Origin: Vibrio metschnikovii CIP 69.14
Lineage (GTDB): Bacteria > Pseudomonadota > Gammaproteobacteria > Enterobacterales > Vibrionaceae
DNA: 64,000 bases
Direction: 5' to 3'
Assembly (NCBI RefSeq): GCF_000176155.1
Contig: NZ_ACZO01000007.1
Coordinates: 310,001 to 374,000 of the forward strand
The translations under genes were made by a program, and so were the position numbers. This document shows positions 16,677-25,804 of the stretch, one piece after another. The notes beneath the pieces were generated by a model. The model saw only the letters and a program-made list of their open reading frames with translations, was not told the DNA's origin and did no database searches. The stretch's first letter is position 1. Each line of letters begins with the position of its first letter.

Positions 16677-16879
16677 ACCCGAGAGATGCATCCCGTTGAT
16701 CCATTGATACTCCACTGAATGGAATTGCAACCAAACGCGCATCACAACGCTCAGAGCATCAACTATTTACCTTATCTGCATAACGACAACTTCACAAAGC
16801 CAAATGACGTTAAGATACGCTTTGCTTGATCTATAGTAATCTTATCGAGATAGCGATAGTCACATTAAGGAATGTATAC

Positions 16880-17374
16880 ATGAGTTTTGGCAAACGAGAG
16901 ATAACCCTACGCTTTTTAGCAGAACCTGGCGATGTTAACTTTGGCGGTAAAGTTCACGGAGGCGCGGTCATGAAATGGATCGACCTTGCCGCTTATGCGT
17001 GCGCTGCTGGCTGGAGTGGTAAATATTGTATTACCGCTTATGCCGGTGGCATTCGTTTTGTTGCCCCAATCCATGTGGGCAACTTGGTCGAAGTCAACGC
17101 TAAAGTCATCTACACAGGCAAAACCTCTATGCATGTCGCGATCGATGTGCAAGCCAGCGAGCCGACCGCACTAAACAATCGCCTCACAACACATTGCATT
17201 GTTATTATGGTCGCCGTCGACGAACAAGGTAAACCAACCCCAGTACCAGAATGGCAACCCACCTCAGCTGAAGACATCGCTTTACGTGAGTCGGCGATAC
17301 GTTTAATGAACATGCGTACCGAAATTGGCGAAGAGATGGAAGCTCACGTCAAATACCTAAAACCCAAAACCTAA
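16880..17374 (+). CDS. Acyl-CoA thioesterase, hotdog fold (YciA/BFIT-like)
   Basis: A 164-residue cytoplasmic thioesterase. The hotdog core and catalytic pattern are visible in DVNFGGKVHGGAVMKWIDLAAYACA, followed by the helix and strands with TAYAGGIRFVAPIHVGNLVEV. These enzymes hydrolyse acyl-CoA to free fatty acid and CoA, and substrate length cannot be predicted. The ATG at 16880 has TTAAGGAA upstream; earlier in-frame codons are unsupported. It is divergent from luxI, but the two promoters are separated by a terminator. Confidence 0.88.
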   Translation: MSFGKREITLRFLAEPGDVNFGGKVHGGAVMKWIDLAAYACAAGWSGKYCITAYAGGIRFVAPIHVGNLVEVNAKVIYTGKTSMHVAIDVQASEPTALNNRLTTHCIVIMVAVDEQGKPTPVPEWQPTSAEDIALRESAIRLMNMRTEIGEEMEAHVKYLKPKT

Positions 17375-17423
17375 GCTTCACTCTAATGGTAAAAGATAGC
17401 TAATACTTTATGCGTTGTCGTAT

Positions 17424-17560
17424 GCCCAAGCACCTTAGTGTTGTAGGTAGATGGTGAGCATTCATCTATCAGCATCGATAATCATCTAATTGGGACGGAG
17501 GAATGCTGCCGAGTTATCGATCATTACGCACCACGGCAGCTGCAAATAGAGGGGAGATAA
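17424..17560. repeat. ERIC-like imperfect palindromic repeat, diverged type
   Basis: The sequence opens TATGCCCAAGCACCTTAGTG, has a TAGGTAGATGGTGAG arm answered by GCACCACGGCAGCTGC, and a long stem around ATCAGCATCGATAA / TTATCGAT. The layout is that of an ERIC element but the core differs from copies 1-3, so it may be a second Vibrio repeat family. Ends are approximate. Confidence 0.5.
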
Positions 17561-17626
17561 ACGTGGCTTGAACACTCCGCTCGCACTGTCTACAATAGCG
17601 CACTTTTTCGTAACTTCAGGTCACAT

Positions 17627-17878
17627 ATGATGAATGATACAACCGCAAAACCAGCCTTACCCGATCGTCTAGCCAGTAATTCTCGTAGCCCTTTCTTTGT
17701 CGCAGAATGCTTTGATCATGCGATTGGCATTCGCTTTAACGGCAAAGAACGCGGTGATGTAGAAGAATACTGTATCAGTGAAGGCTGGATTAAAATTCCT
17801 TCCCCTAAAGCGAAAGATCGTTACGGTAATCCAATGCTGATTCAACTCAAAGGTACAGTAGAAGCGTATTACGTATAA
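17627..17878 (+). CDS. DUF3297 family protein
   Basis: An 83-residue cytoplasmic protein. The ALPDRLASNSRSPFF opening, the central IGIRFNGKERGDVEEYCISE and the C-terminal QLKGTVEAYY match the DUF3297 family as I remember it. Members are sometimes mislabelled glutathione peroxidase; no peroxidase active site is present. Function is unknown. Two adjacent ATG codons (17627, 17630) are both possible, with AGG 6-9 bases upstream. Confidence 0.8.
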   Translation: MMNDTTAKPALPDRLASNSRSPFFVAECFDHAIGIRFNGKERGDVEEYCISEGWIKIPSPKAKDRYGNPMLIQLKGTVEAYYV

Positions 17879-17910
17879 TACTCCCGCTATTTATGCGTTA
17901 AGAAAGGCAA

Positions 17911-17944
17911 CATTGATCCCGATGAATTCGAATCGGGATCAATG
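17911..17944. repeat. Perfect 13-bp inverted repeat between DUF3297 and DUF2999 genes
   Basis: CATTGATCCCGAT / ATCGGGATCAATG around an 8-base GAATTC-containing loop. No T run follows in either direction. It could be a terminator, an mRNA stability hairpin, or a regulator site for the DUF2999 gene 53 bp further on. Confidence 0.6.
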
Positions 17945-17996
17945 GGCCTGATATGCATGGATAAACCAGAGAAGAGAAGAAAATAAAGGTAATCTT

Positions 17997-18248
17997 ATGA
18001 ATCCAATTATAGCCCTCTTAAAAGAGCACGCGATCAGCGACCAACAAATCAATGACGTGTTTCAAGCACTGACACAAAATCCACTCGCAGCAATGGCCAC
18101 CATCAGCCAACTGGGCTTACCTCAAGATAAATTGCAACTGTTGCTCGCTCAAGTAATGCAAAATCCAGCGTTAATTAAACAAGCCGTCGAAGAGCTTGGC
18201 TTAGATTTTTCAAAAGTCGAAGAAGCACAAACCAAGCTTCGTAACTAA
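17997..18248 (+). CDS. DUF2999 family protein
   Basis: An 83-residue helical cytoplasmic protein (MNPIIALLKEHAISDQQIND, then PLAAMATISQLGLPQDKL and ALIKQAVEELGLDFSKVEEA). I recall this as DUF2999, a small family confined to vibrios and relatives. No motif indicates a function. Ribosome site AAAGGTAATC precedes the ATG at 17997. Confidence 0.7.
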   Translation: MNPIIALLKEHAISDQQINDVFQALTQNPLAAMATISQLGLPQDKLQLLLAQVMQNPALIKQAVEELGLDFSKVEEAQTKLRN

Positions 18249-18302
18249 GCGCTTCATCGTCTTTTTCTCGTTCAACCTTAAAGCAAAGTCCTATTGCCTC
18301 TC

Positions 18303-18429
18303 TATACCCAAAAACTTTGAGTTGCAGGTAAGCGGCAAGTGAGTCGATCCCCATGAGCATAGACAAACGATGCGATTGGGGTGAACGACCCCAGCCAACA
18401 CCGCTACAGCTTCAAGTACGAAGGGGATA
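18303..18429. repeat. ERIC-type intergenic repeat, copy 2
   Basis: 127 bp, from TATACCCAAAAACTTTGAGT to TTCAAGTACGAAGGGGATA, with the ERIC core (GATCCCCATGAGCATAGAC, GCGATTGGGGTGAACGA, CAGCCAAC). It fills most of the otherwise empty 18249-18622 interval; I see nothing else in that stretch apart from the promoter region of the next small gene. Confidence 0.88.
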
Positions 18430-18622
18430 ACGACATCTCCTGTCATTGAAACGTCATCTCGCTTTGCTTTAATTGGTCTGTAGCACCGATAATACCCGCA
18501 CAACTGACGCCAATCTCATGCAATCATAAAGCGGCCAAACTGGGCAGAGTCCGTGTTCTACCCCGTGGGATGAACATACTCTTATCCCCGATTGAGGTTA
18601 AATAATAACAACGAGAAAAACC

Positions 18623-18874
18623 ATGTCCTTAACACTCGATAAAATTACGCTCAGTGAATCGACCCTACTCGATGCAAAAGCCGTTGAATATCAATGGGTT
18701 CGTTCATTGTATGTCGAAGGCTACTCTGCCGATGAGATTAACCATTACATCAAAGCCTGCTTTGGCGGCGATGACACCTTTGCCGATCTGTTTCGAAAGG
18801 TGGCTCTAAAGCAAGAAAGCTTATATGTCCTTTTGCAGTACATGAGCTGCGCTCCCTCGACTCGAGAGCTGTAA
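18623..18874 (+). CDS. Small conserved-type hypothetical protein
   Basis: 83 residues, no signal peptide or membrane segment, predicted helical, with one CFGGDD segment and a C-terminal LLQYMSCAPSTREL. GAGAAAAACC precedes the ATG at 18623. Composition and codon use look like a real gene, but I do not recognise the family and no neighbour suggests a role. Confidence 0.55.
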   Translation: MSLTLDKITLSESTLLDAKAVEYQWVRSLYVEGYSADEINHYIKACFGGDDTFADLFRKVALKQESLYVLLQYMSCAPSTREL

Positions 18875-18983
18875 CCCGCGATACAAAATCTTCGATCTGC
18901 CTCGCATCCAAATGGCATTCTGCTGTTTGTTCTCTGCTTATTGTTTATCATCTTCAACCGTAGCGAACTCGGCAAACGTCAGG

Positions 18984-19013
18984 CATAAAAAAACCTGAGT
19001 TAAACTCAGGTTT
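18984..19013 (-). terminator. Terminator, mainly for leftward transcription
   Basis: AAACCTGAGT TAA ACTCAGGTTT stem. On the minus strand it is followed by a run of seven T, so it can back up the mal operon terminator at 19140-19163. Confidence 0.6.
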
Positions 19014-19139
19014 CGGTTACAAAAACTGTTAGTCATGAAGCTAGTAAGGAATAGAGCTAACAGCCAGCTATGCGTAACGCCAGAACTCATATCGAACTCA
19101 ACTGATCGGCGGCCAAACCAAAAGTGTTGAGTCGATACA

Positions 19140-19163
19140 AAATGGGCGACCTGATGGTCGCCC
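19140..19163 (-). terminator. Terminator of the malEFG operon
   Basis: GGGCGACC TGAT GGTCGCCC, 8-bp GC-rich stem beginning 10 bp after the malG stop, followed on the minus strand by ATTTTG. Confidence 0.75.
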
Positions 19164-19172
19164 TTATTATTG

Positions 19173-20063
19173 TTATCCTTTCACACCGCCAGCGGTTAGG
19201 CCTCCAACGAGCCAGCGCTGTGCAATTAAAAAGACCGCAGTAATAGGTAATGCTGACAATACCGCCGCCGCAGCGAAATTACCCCACAAATAGTTTTGCG
19301 GATAAAGGTATTGTTGCATTCCAACAGCCAACGTATAAGAGTTTACATCAGATAGTAATAAAGATGCTATCGGAACTTCACCAACTACCATGATGAAAGA
19401 TAAAATAAACACCACGGCTAAAATTGGCACCGACAATGGCAGTAAAACCAATCTAAACGCTTGCCAAGGTGTGGCACCATCAAGGGCCGCGGCCTCTTCT
19501 AACGAACTATCGATACTTTCAAAATACCCTTTAATCGTCCAGACATGTAACGCGATACCACCAAGATAAGCAAAGATTAAACCACCATGGGTATTTAAAC
19601 CTAAAAACGGGATGTATTGACCTAATTTATCAAACAACGCGTAAATGGCGACCAAAGCCAATACCGCAGGAAACATTTGAAAAATCATCATCGCTTTTAA
19701 GATGGTTTCTTTGCCCTTAAAACGCATCCGCGCAAACGCATAAGCCGATGTTGTCGACAGAGCCACAATAAACACCGAGCTGATTACCCCAACTTTAACC
19801 GAGTTCCACAACCAAGTCAGCACTGGGAAAGGCGGCGGGATCACCGTGCCGTCGGCGTGCGTAACCGTCATACCTAATGCCAATTTCCAGTGCTCAAGTG
19901 ACGGCCGATCGGGGATAAGGCTGCCCGTCGCAAAGTTACCTTCACGAAATGAGATAGCAATAACCATCAATAATGGGAAAATAATCAGTGATAAAAATGC
20001 CCATAACGCGATGTGTGAGGCCCAAACTCGATATTTGAGCGACTTTCCTTGAACCATAGCCAT
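19173..20063 (-). CDS. malG: Maltose ABC transporter permease MalG
   Basis: One of the two inner-membrane permeases of the maltose/maltodextrin importer. 296 residues with six membrane helices and the conserved EAA loop [20 protein letters not shown] that docks onto MalK. The C-terminal [16 protein letters not shown] is typical of MalG. Start ATG at 20063 ([12 protein letters not shown]) with AGGAG upstream; an earlier in-frame ATG lies within the end of malF and lacks support. Last gene of malE-malF-malG. Confidence 0.95.
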   Translation of the reverse strand: MAMVQGKSLKYRVWASHIALWAFLSLIIFPLLMVIAISFREGNFATGSLIPDRPSLEHWKLALGMTVTHADGTVIPPPFPVLTWLWNSVKVGVISSVFIVALSTTSAYAFARMRFKGKETILKAMMIFQMFPAVLALVAIYALFDKLGQYIPFLGLNTHGGLIFAYLGGIALHVWTIKGYFESIDSSLEEAAALDGATPWQAFRLVLLPLSVPILAVVFILSFIMVVGEVPIASLLLSDVNSYTLAVGMQQYLYPQNYLWGNFAAAAVLSALPITAVFLIAQRWLVGGLTAGGVKG

Positions 20064-20076
20064 ATTTTCTTCGCTC

Positions 20077-21654
20077 CTATTTAGTTTCTGATACTTTGGC
20101 AAAACGTAAGTTGAACAGCGCTAACGCTCCCACTAACAAGAAGATTAAGGTCGCAATCGCACTAGCCAGACCAAAGTCTTGACCGCCCGCACCTTCAAAC
20201 GCGATACGATAGGTATAGCTCACCAGCAGATCGGTATAACCAGCAGGTTCCGATGTGCCAATCATGTTAGGGCCACCCTGAGTTAATAACTGAATCATCA
20301 CAAAGTTATTAAAGTTGAAAGCAAAGCTCGCGATCAGTAATGGGGTTAATGGCTTAATCATCAAAGGCAAAGTAATGCGAGTAAAATTGTGTATGAAGTT
20401 TGCGCCATCAATCGCCGAAGCTTCATAAAGATCATCGGGAATCGCTTTTAGTAGACCCATACATAAAATCATCATGTAAGGGAAACCCAACCAAGTGTTA
20501 ACAATCAACACCATGGTTTTCGCCAAGAAAGGATCCGAGAACCAAGCAGGGCTTATGCCAAAAATGGCTTGTAGCATCATGTTTATTTCACCAAAACTTT
20601 GGTTAAATAACCCTTTAAAAATCAGGATAGAAATAAACGCAGGGACTGCATAAGGCAAGATTAATAGGACCCGATACACCGCACGACCTTTTAACGACTC
20701 CCACTGTACCAAGCTCGCCAATATCAAACCAATCACCAAGGTAAAAGCGACGGATAAAACCGAGAAGACAATCGTCCAGATAAAGATGCTGATGAATGGC
20801 TCTTTAATACCATCATCTTTCCATACTCGCTCAAAGTTATGCGTACCAATTGACACGATAAATCCGGGAGACACTGTCGGACCGACAAACTCACCTTGTT
20901 CGTCTATCACCTGATAAAAGCCGACCTCCATGTTCGGACGTAACCATTCACCGGTTCGATTATTGAATAGCGTCTTACCATCTTCTTGCACCGTGTAAAG
21001 AGGGACTACACCGGCAAATTGGCGTAAGCCACTCATCCGAATATCAATGCCTGATGGGAAGTGCAAATCAATCCCCGATAAGGTACTGCGATAGCCAACA
21101 ATGGTGCGTACCGGTTCAGGCTCACCCAGTGGACTATCAAGCGGAGCAAGATACAAATCAGCAGGGACAGAACCTGTCAGAGGGAAACTTTCAGTGATAT
21201 ACCACTCATCACCGTCTTGCACAGCGATACGATAGCCATCATCCGCCTTGTGCAATGTAAAAGGATAGCTATCGCCACTTTGATAAGTACGATTTAATAA
21301 CACCGTCTGCGCTCGCTCAAAGGAGAGCTGATTTTTAGCGCTGTAGTTGGTAAATGCTAAATTGACGGTATAAGCAAGAGGAAAAAGGATAAACAGGATC
21401 ATCCCTGCTACCCCTGGATAAATATAACGATGAGCGTAGGTCTTCTTACTACCAAAAATATACAAAGCTAAAACAGTAAGAACCAGAGTAAGCATAGCGA
21501 ATGCCAGCTCACCGCGAGAATACATTAAAATCGTTGTATAGCCATTCACGATACCTACTGCGCTTAAAACGGCCCATTTAAGGATTGAGCCTTTGCTGAT
21601 TGATCGTATTTTGGCTGAAACTGATATCGCCTCTGTACCTTGAATTGACTGCAT
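20077..21654 (-). CDS. malF: Maltose ABC transporter permease MalF
   Basis: 525 residues, the usual MalF length, with an N-terminal pair of membrane helices, a large periplasmic P2 domain (about residues 105-275) that holds MalE, six further helices, and the EAA loop [20 protein letters not shown]. With MalG it forms the maltose channel. It ends 13 bp before the malG start. A hairpin separates it from malE. Confidence 0.95.
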   Translation of the reverse strand: MQSIQGTEAISVSAKIRSISKGSILKWAVLSAVGIVNGYTTILMYSRGELAFAMLTLVLTVLALYIFGSKKTYAHRYIYPGVAGMILFILFPLAYTVNLAFTNYSAKNQLSFERAQTVLLNRTYQSGDSYPFTLHKADDGYRIAVQDGDEWYITESFPLTGSVPADLYLAPLDSPLGEPEPVRTIVGYRSTLSGIDLHFPSGIDIRMSGLRQFAGVVPLYTVQEDGKTLFNNRTGEWLRPNMEVGFYQVIDEQGEFVGPTVSPGFIVSIGTHNFERVWKDDGIKEPFISIFIWTIVFSVLSVAFTLVIGLILASLVQWESLKGRAVYRVLLILPYAVPAFISILIFKGLFNQSFGEINMMLQAIFGISPAWFSDPFLAKTMVLIVNTWLGFPYMMILCMGLLKAIPDDLYEASAIDGANFIHNFTRITLPLMIKPLTPLLIASFAFNFNNFVMIQLLTQGGPNMIGTSEPAGYTDLLVSYTYRIAFEGAGGQDFGLASAIATLIFLLVGALALFNLRFAKVSETK

Positions 21655-21691
21655 ATAACAACCTGCTAGCGAAATGAAAACTGAGAAAATA

Positions 21692-21711
21692 AGGAGAGGT
21701 TACCCTCTCCT
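21692..21711 (-). promoter_or_regulatory. Intercistronic hairpin between malE and malF
   Basis: AGGAGAGG(G)TTACCCTCTCCT palindrome 22 bp after the malE stop. In E. coli a REP hairpin at the same place stabilises malE mRNA and lowers malF expression; the same role is inferred here. Confidence 0.6.
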
Positions 21712-21733
21712 CAAAAAGTACTATCGAATAAAA

Positions 21734-22915
21734 TTATCGCGTCATTTGTCTTTCTGCATCCGCCAAAGCGGCATCAACGGTTTGACGTCCATCAACGATA
21801 TTGATGATAGCGCTCTTCGCCGCTCCCCAGAAAGCGTTCATCTGTGGGATGTTTGGCATCACTTCACCGTTCAGTGCGTTATCCATCGTTGCTGCGATAC
21901 GAGCATCAGAATCGAGTTCACTTTGGAAAGAGTTCAACGCAACAGCACCCAATGGTTTATCGTTATCCACCATACGTAAACCTTCGTTGGTCAGCAGGTA
22001 GTTTTCCAAAAACTCCACGGCAAGATCACGGTTAGGTGAAGCGGTGCTGATCCCAGCGGTTAATACGCCAACAAATGGTTTTGAGGCTTGACCATTAAAT
22101 CTTGGTAGCGTGGTCACACCATAATTGATGCCTGAACGCTCAATGTTATTCCAAGACCAAGGACCATTAATGGTCATCGCGGTATTACCTTGGTTAAAGG
22201 CCGCTTCCGACACCGAATAATCCATATCGGCAGAGATGACGCCTTTATCGACCAAACCTTTTACAAAGTTCATCGCATCTTTAACGCCTTTATTGGCAAT
22301 GCCAGCGTCTTTAATATCGTAACCGCCGCCAGTGTATTTAAAGGCATAGCCACCATCAGCAGCCATCAGTGGCCAAGTGAAGTAAGGTTCTTTTAAGTTC
22401 CACATAATCGCAGATTTACCTTGCTTCTTGAGTTTTGCATCAAGCTCAGCCACTTCTTCCCAGTTTTTTGGCGGGTTAGGAACTAAATCTTTGTTATAAA
22501 TCAGCGAGAGAGATTCAACCGCAATGGGGTAACCAATCAGTTTGCCATCATAGCGAACGGCATCCCATGCAAAATCAACAATACCGTCTTTAATGCGTTG
22601 TGAAGGTTTGATTTCTGCTAATAAACCCGCTTCGGCATAGCCACCAAATCGGTCATGCGCCCAAAACACAATGTCAGGACCATCACCCGTTGCTGCCGTT
22701 TGCGGGAAACGGTCTTGTAAACCATCAGGGTGAGCAACGGTAACTTTAATCCCCGTGTCGGCTTCGAATTTCTTACCAACTTCAGCTAGGCCGTTATAAC
22801 CTTTATCACCGTTGATCCAGATTGTGAGTTGTCCTTCTTGAATAGCAGCATTTGCACCAAATGAGCCAAGCGCAACCAAAGTGCTTAGCGCGACAGTGCT
22901 TAGGGCATTTTTCAT
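21734..22915 (-). CDS. malE: Maltose/maltodextrin-binding protein MalE
   Basis: Periplasmic maltose-binding protein, 393 residues, with signal peptide ([23 protein letters not shown]) and mature start [20 protein letters not shown], close to E. coli MBP throughout. I set the start at 22915 because the AAGG ribosome site is 8 bases away from it and only 2 bases from the ATG at 22921. First gene of the operon, divergent from malK. Confidence 0.96.
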   Translation of the reverse strand: MKNALSTVALSTLVALGSFGANAAIQEGQLTIWINGDKGYNGLAEVGKKFEADTGIKVTVAHPDGLQDRFPQTAATGDGPDIVFWAHDRFGGYAEAGLLAEIKPSQRIKDGIVDFAWDAVRYDGKLIGYPIAVESLSLIYNKDLVPNPPKNWEEVAELDAKLKKQGKSAIMWNLKEPYFTWPLMAADGGYAFKYTGGGYDIKDAGIANKGVKDAMNFVKGLVDKGVISADMDYSVSEAAFNQGNTAMTINGPWSWNNIERSGINYGVTTLPRFNGQASKPFVGVLTAGISTASPNRDLAVEFLENYLLTNEGLRMVDNDKPLGAVALNSFQSELDSDARIAATMDNALNGEVMPNIPQMNAFWGAAKSAIINIVDGRQTVDAALADAERQMTR

Positions 22916-23628
22916 CTTCATATCCTTGTTATTTGTGTTGTAGGGCGAACACCGATTGAGGTTTTGCCGTATTTCGCCATCTATCATCAGCAAAAAACGG
23001 GGGTGACTCATCCTCCTACTCCCTACGCCCTAGCCATTATGGCCTAGTTTCGTGATCTACATCGTCACAGGTTAGCGATCATAGTCACAAAAAAAGCGTT
23101 GACTGTGATGAAGTTCAACTTCATGACAATCAATAATTTGAACTGGATCTATATGATGGTTTTATCCCCTCCTCCGCCTCATCCTTGGCTACTCCCCCTA
23201 TAAAAAAAAGCAACGGGAGGATGTGAGCAACCACATCATCAAGGAAACTAAGCACATCCAAGAGTGGATGGTAAGAACCCTTTCCAGTATCTATTGCAGT
23301 GCTGGCTTGCATTGCCGAATGGGTTTGCTGTCATCACTTGAGCGTTCGTGGTAATTATTGTACGGGGGAGACGTTCGAGCATGGCGGGGGAAGCAAACTG
23401 ATTCTTGGCTTTGATGGGTGATGTTTTCTACAAGTCAATGACGTTGTAGGCATCACCCTTTCTTTTCTTACTAATGAAATGAGAGGTAACGCAGCATCGC
23501 TGCAGAATCATCGGCATTCACCATGAAAAATGATTCACCTTAATGTATTCCTACTGTTATTGCCTGCAAGATAATTCATATAATGATAGGCAGTAATCAT
23601 TAAAAAATCTTGATCGAGGACGAGCTAC
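22916..23628. promoter_or_regulatory. Divergent malE / malK control region with MalT-box-like motifs
   Basis: About 710 bp without a gene. It holds many G-rich motifs like the MalT box GGGGA(T/G)GAGG: minus-strand GGAGGATG at 23009-23016, GGATGAGG at 23177-23184, GGAGGAGGGG at 23166-23175 and GGGGGAGT at 23191-23198; plus-strand GGGAGGATGT at 23215-23224, GGGGGAGACG at 23364-23373 and GCGGGGGAAG at 23384-23393. A CRP-like site (AGCGA-n6-TCACA) is at 23074-23089. By analogy with E. coli, MalT and CRP activate both directions. Confidence 0.7.
23416..23470 (+). terminator. Long hairpin with T-rich tail upstream of malK
   Basis: GGGTGATG-TTTT-CTACAAGTCA / TGAC-G-TTGTAG-G-CATCACCC, then TTTCTTTTCTTA. 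It looks like a rho-independent terminator reading toward malK, 160 bp before its start and just after the last MalT-like boxes. It could be a leader attenuator or end a small transcript. Confidence 0.55.
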
Positions 23629-24750
23629 ATGGCGAGTGTCACGTTAAAAAATGTATGTAAAGCTTATGGTGATGTATTGATTTCTAAAAATGTTGATTTA
23701 GAAATCCCAGAAGGCGAATTTGTCGTTTTCGTAGGTCCATCAGGTTGTGGCAAATCCACCTTATTACGCTGTATTGCTGGCCTTGAGGAGATCACCTCTG
23801 GTGACCTTTATATCGGCGATCAACGCATGAACGATGTCGAACCGTCAAAACGTGGTGTCGGCATGGTATTTCAATCGTATGCCCTTTATCCGCATCTTAA
23901 TTTATACGACAACATGTCGTTTGGCCTCAAACTAGCCAAAGCCAGTAAAGCGGACATTAGCCAACGAGTAGAAAAAGTGGCTGATATCCTGCAACTAAGC
24001 CATCTATTAGACCGTCAACCTAAAGCACTTTCTGGCGGTCAACGTCAGCGGGTCGCGATTGGGCGGACCCTAGTTTCTCAACCCGATGTGTTCTTACTCG
24101 ATGAACCACTGTCTAACCTAGATGCAGCGTTGCGTGTACAAATGCGCTCTGAAATTACCAAGCTACAGCGCAAACTCGGTTGCACGATGATCTACGTAAC
24201 CCATGACCAGGTCGAAGCGATGACCATGGCCGATAAAATCGTCGTTCTCGATGCTGGTTTTGTTTCGCAAGTCGGTAAACCGCTTGAGCTCTATCACTAC
24301 CCGAAAAACCGCTTTGTAGCTGGATTCATTGGCTCGCCAAAAATGAACTTTATGAGTGTCACGATTGAAGAAGCAGAGAAAGAGCGCGTAAAAGTCAAAC
24401 TGTCTAACGGTTTCTCTTTCTGGATCCCTGTTGATGGTACCACCGTCACCGCCGGTGCTCGTATGTCACTCGGTGTACGTCCTGAGCACTTACTCTTACC
24501 AGAAGATGGCGATGCGCCCATCGATGGCAAAGTGATGATTGTTGAAAAACTCGGCAATGAAACCCAAGTGTATATGAATGTGAAAGGCTCAGACTCTGAC
24601 ATCATCTACCGCCAGCCAGACACGCTCGATATCGAAGTCGGGGATACGCTCACCATTGGCCTGCCCGCTCATCGCTGCCATTTATTCCACAGTGACGGCC
24701 GTGCATGTCAACGCTTACATCAAGAAAAAGGCGTTGTGATTGAGCGTTAA
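23629..24750 (+). CDS. malK: Maltose ABC transporter ATP-binding protein MalK
   Basis: ATPase of the maltose importer, 373 residues. Walker [10 protein letters not shown] (about residues 36-44), signature LSGGQRQR, Walker [13 protein letters not shown], and a C-terminal regulatory domain ([15 protein letters not shown]). In E. coli this domain binds MalT and enzyme IIA-Glc. A ribosome site (CGAGGACGAG) lies upstream of the ATG. A 12-bp hairpin (24762-24790) follows the stop. No lamB or malM follows malK here. Confidence 0.95.
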   Translation: MASVTLKNVCKAYGDVLISKNVDLEIPEGEFVVFVGPSGCGKSTLLRCIAGLEEITSGDLYIGDQRMNDVEPSKRGVGMVFQSYALYPHLNLYDNMSFGLKLAKASKADISQRVEKVADILQLSHLLDRQPKALSGGQRQRVAIGRTLVSQPDVFLLDEPLSNLDAALRVQMRSEITKLQRKLGCTMIYVTHDQVEAMTMADKIVVLDAGFVSQVGKPLELYHYPKNRFVAGFIGSPKMNFMSVTIEEAEKERVKVKLSNGFSFWIPVDGTTVTAGARMSLGVRPEHLLLPEDGDAPIDGKVMIVEKLGNETQVYMNVKGSDSDIIYRQPDTLDIEVGDTLTIGLPAHRCHLFHSDGRACQRLHQEKGVVIER

Positions 24751-24761
24751 GTCTCGTCCTT

Positions 24762-24790
24762 GCAGACAACGGTCTGAAACCGTTGTCTGC
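24762..24790. terminator. Hairpin between malK and the EamA gene
   Basis: GCAGACAACGGT / ACCGTTGTCTGC, perfect 12-bp stem with a 5-base loop, between convergent genes. The T run is poor, but placement suits a bidirectional terminator. Confidence 0.55.
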
Positions 24791-24805
24791 GGTATTCAAA
24801 GTAAC

Positions 24806-25708
24806 TTAATTTTCCAATATTAAGCTTCGTTTTCGTCCCCATAGCTTCGGCTTTTTGACGACAAAGTACACCGCTAACGCGGTTAATATAAAACCTAATA
24901 TCCCCAATCCATCCAATGATTCATCAAACGCAAACCATGCCTGAATCGCCGTCGTCGGCGGAACCAAATAAAAAATAGAAGCGACATTGGATGAAGCACC
25001 ATGCTCGACCATGTACAGCAAAAGTAAAACGGCAACACATGATAAAACAACGACTAACCAAACCATGGTCAACACAAACGTCGTCGTCCATTGAATACTC
25101 ATACTTTCAACCTTAAGCGCAAGAGGAATAAATAGTATGGAAGCCGCCATGTATTGCACCAAGGTTCCCCCCAATAGATCACTCTGTTGACAAAATCTTT
25201 TCTGGTACAAAGTGCCAACAGTGATACCAAACAAAGAGAGAAGACACATTCCTACCGCTGCCCATTGCTTCTCTTCTGATTGCCACTCAAGGTTACCAAG
25301 CAAGACCAAGCTGATACCGACAAATCCTATCCCCAGCCCAATCCATTGACTAACAGTAAAACGTTGTGGCGTCATGATAACCAACAGCAAAACGGTCATC
25401 ACAGGTTGAGTACCGACTAACAATGAGGTTAACCCTGCCGGCATCCCCCAATAAATCGCCTGATAAGTTCCGCCCAAATACAACCCATGAATCAGTAAAC
25501 CAGCAACACTTGCGTGCCATAGTGCTTTCCCTTTTGGGATAGATTGCCGTTTAAAAAGAGCCAGCAAACCTCCGAATAAAAGTACCGTTAACAGCATACG
25601 CAAGCTGAGCAATGTCATAGGTTCAGCATAAGTCAGCCCATAACGAGCACCCACGAAGCCTGAAGACCATAATATGACAAACAGAAAAGGGATCATTTTA
25701 ATGAACAT
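24806..25708 (-). CDS. EamA/DMT-family transporter
   Basis: 300 residues, ten predicted membrane helices in two EamA repeats (FLFVILWSSGFVGARYGLTY begins the first). A probable metabolite exporter with unknown substrate. It is divergent from a MocR/GntR regulator 95 bp away, and the shared gap contains direct repeats that could be that regulator's operator. Confidence 0.9.
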   Translation of the reverse strand: MFIKMIPFLFVILWSSGFVGARYGLTYAEPMTLLSLRMLLTVLLFGGLLALFKRQSIPKGKALWHASVAGLLIHGLYLGGTYQAIYWGMPAGLTSLLVGTQPVMTVLLLVIMTPQRFTVSQWIGLGIGFVGISLVLLGNLEWQSEEKQWAAVGMCLLSLFGITVGTLYQKRFCQQSDLLGGTLVQYMAASILFIPLALKVESMSIQWTTTFVLTMVWLVVVLSCVAVLLLLYMVEHGASSNVASIFYLVPPTTAIQAWFAFDESLDGLGILGFILTALAVYFVVKKPKLWGRKRSLILEN

Positions 25709-25752
25709 AGAAAATCTCTCGCCATGAGGATAACAATTACGCTACTTTAATT

Positions 25753-25804
25753 GGGTACAGAAAAACAAAAAGGCACAGTTTCCATTATTTCAACGGGTAC
25801 AGAA
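25753..25804. promoter_or_regulatory. Direct repeats, candidate MocR operator
   Basis: GGGTACAGAA occurs at 25753-25762 and again at 25795-25804, 42 bp apart (four helical turns), the second touching the start codon of the MocR gene. Spaced direct repeats are the usual target of MocR/PdxR-type regulators. Confidence 0.55.

Noticed and set aside
23130..23312. 60-codon leftward frame in the mal control region
   Set aside because: It overlaps the cluster of MalT-like boxes and lacks a ribosome site.
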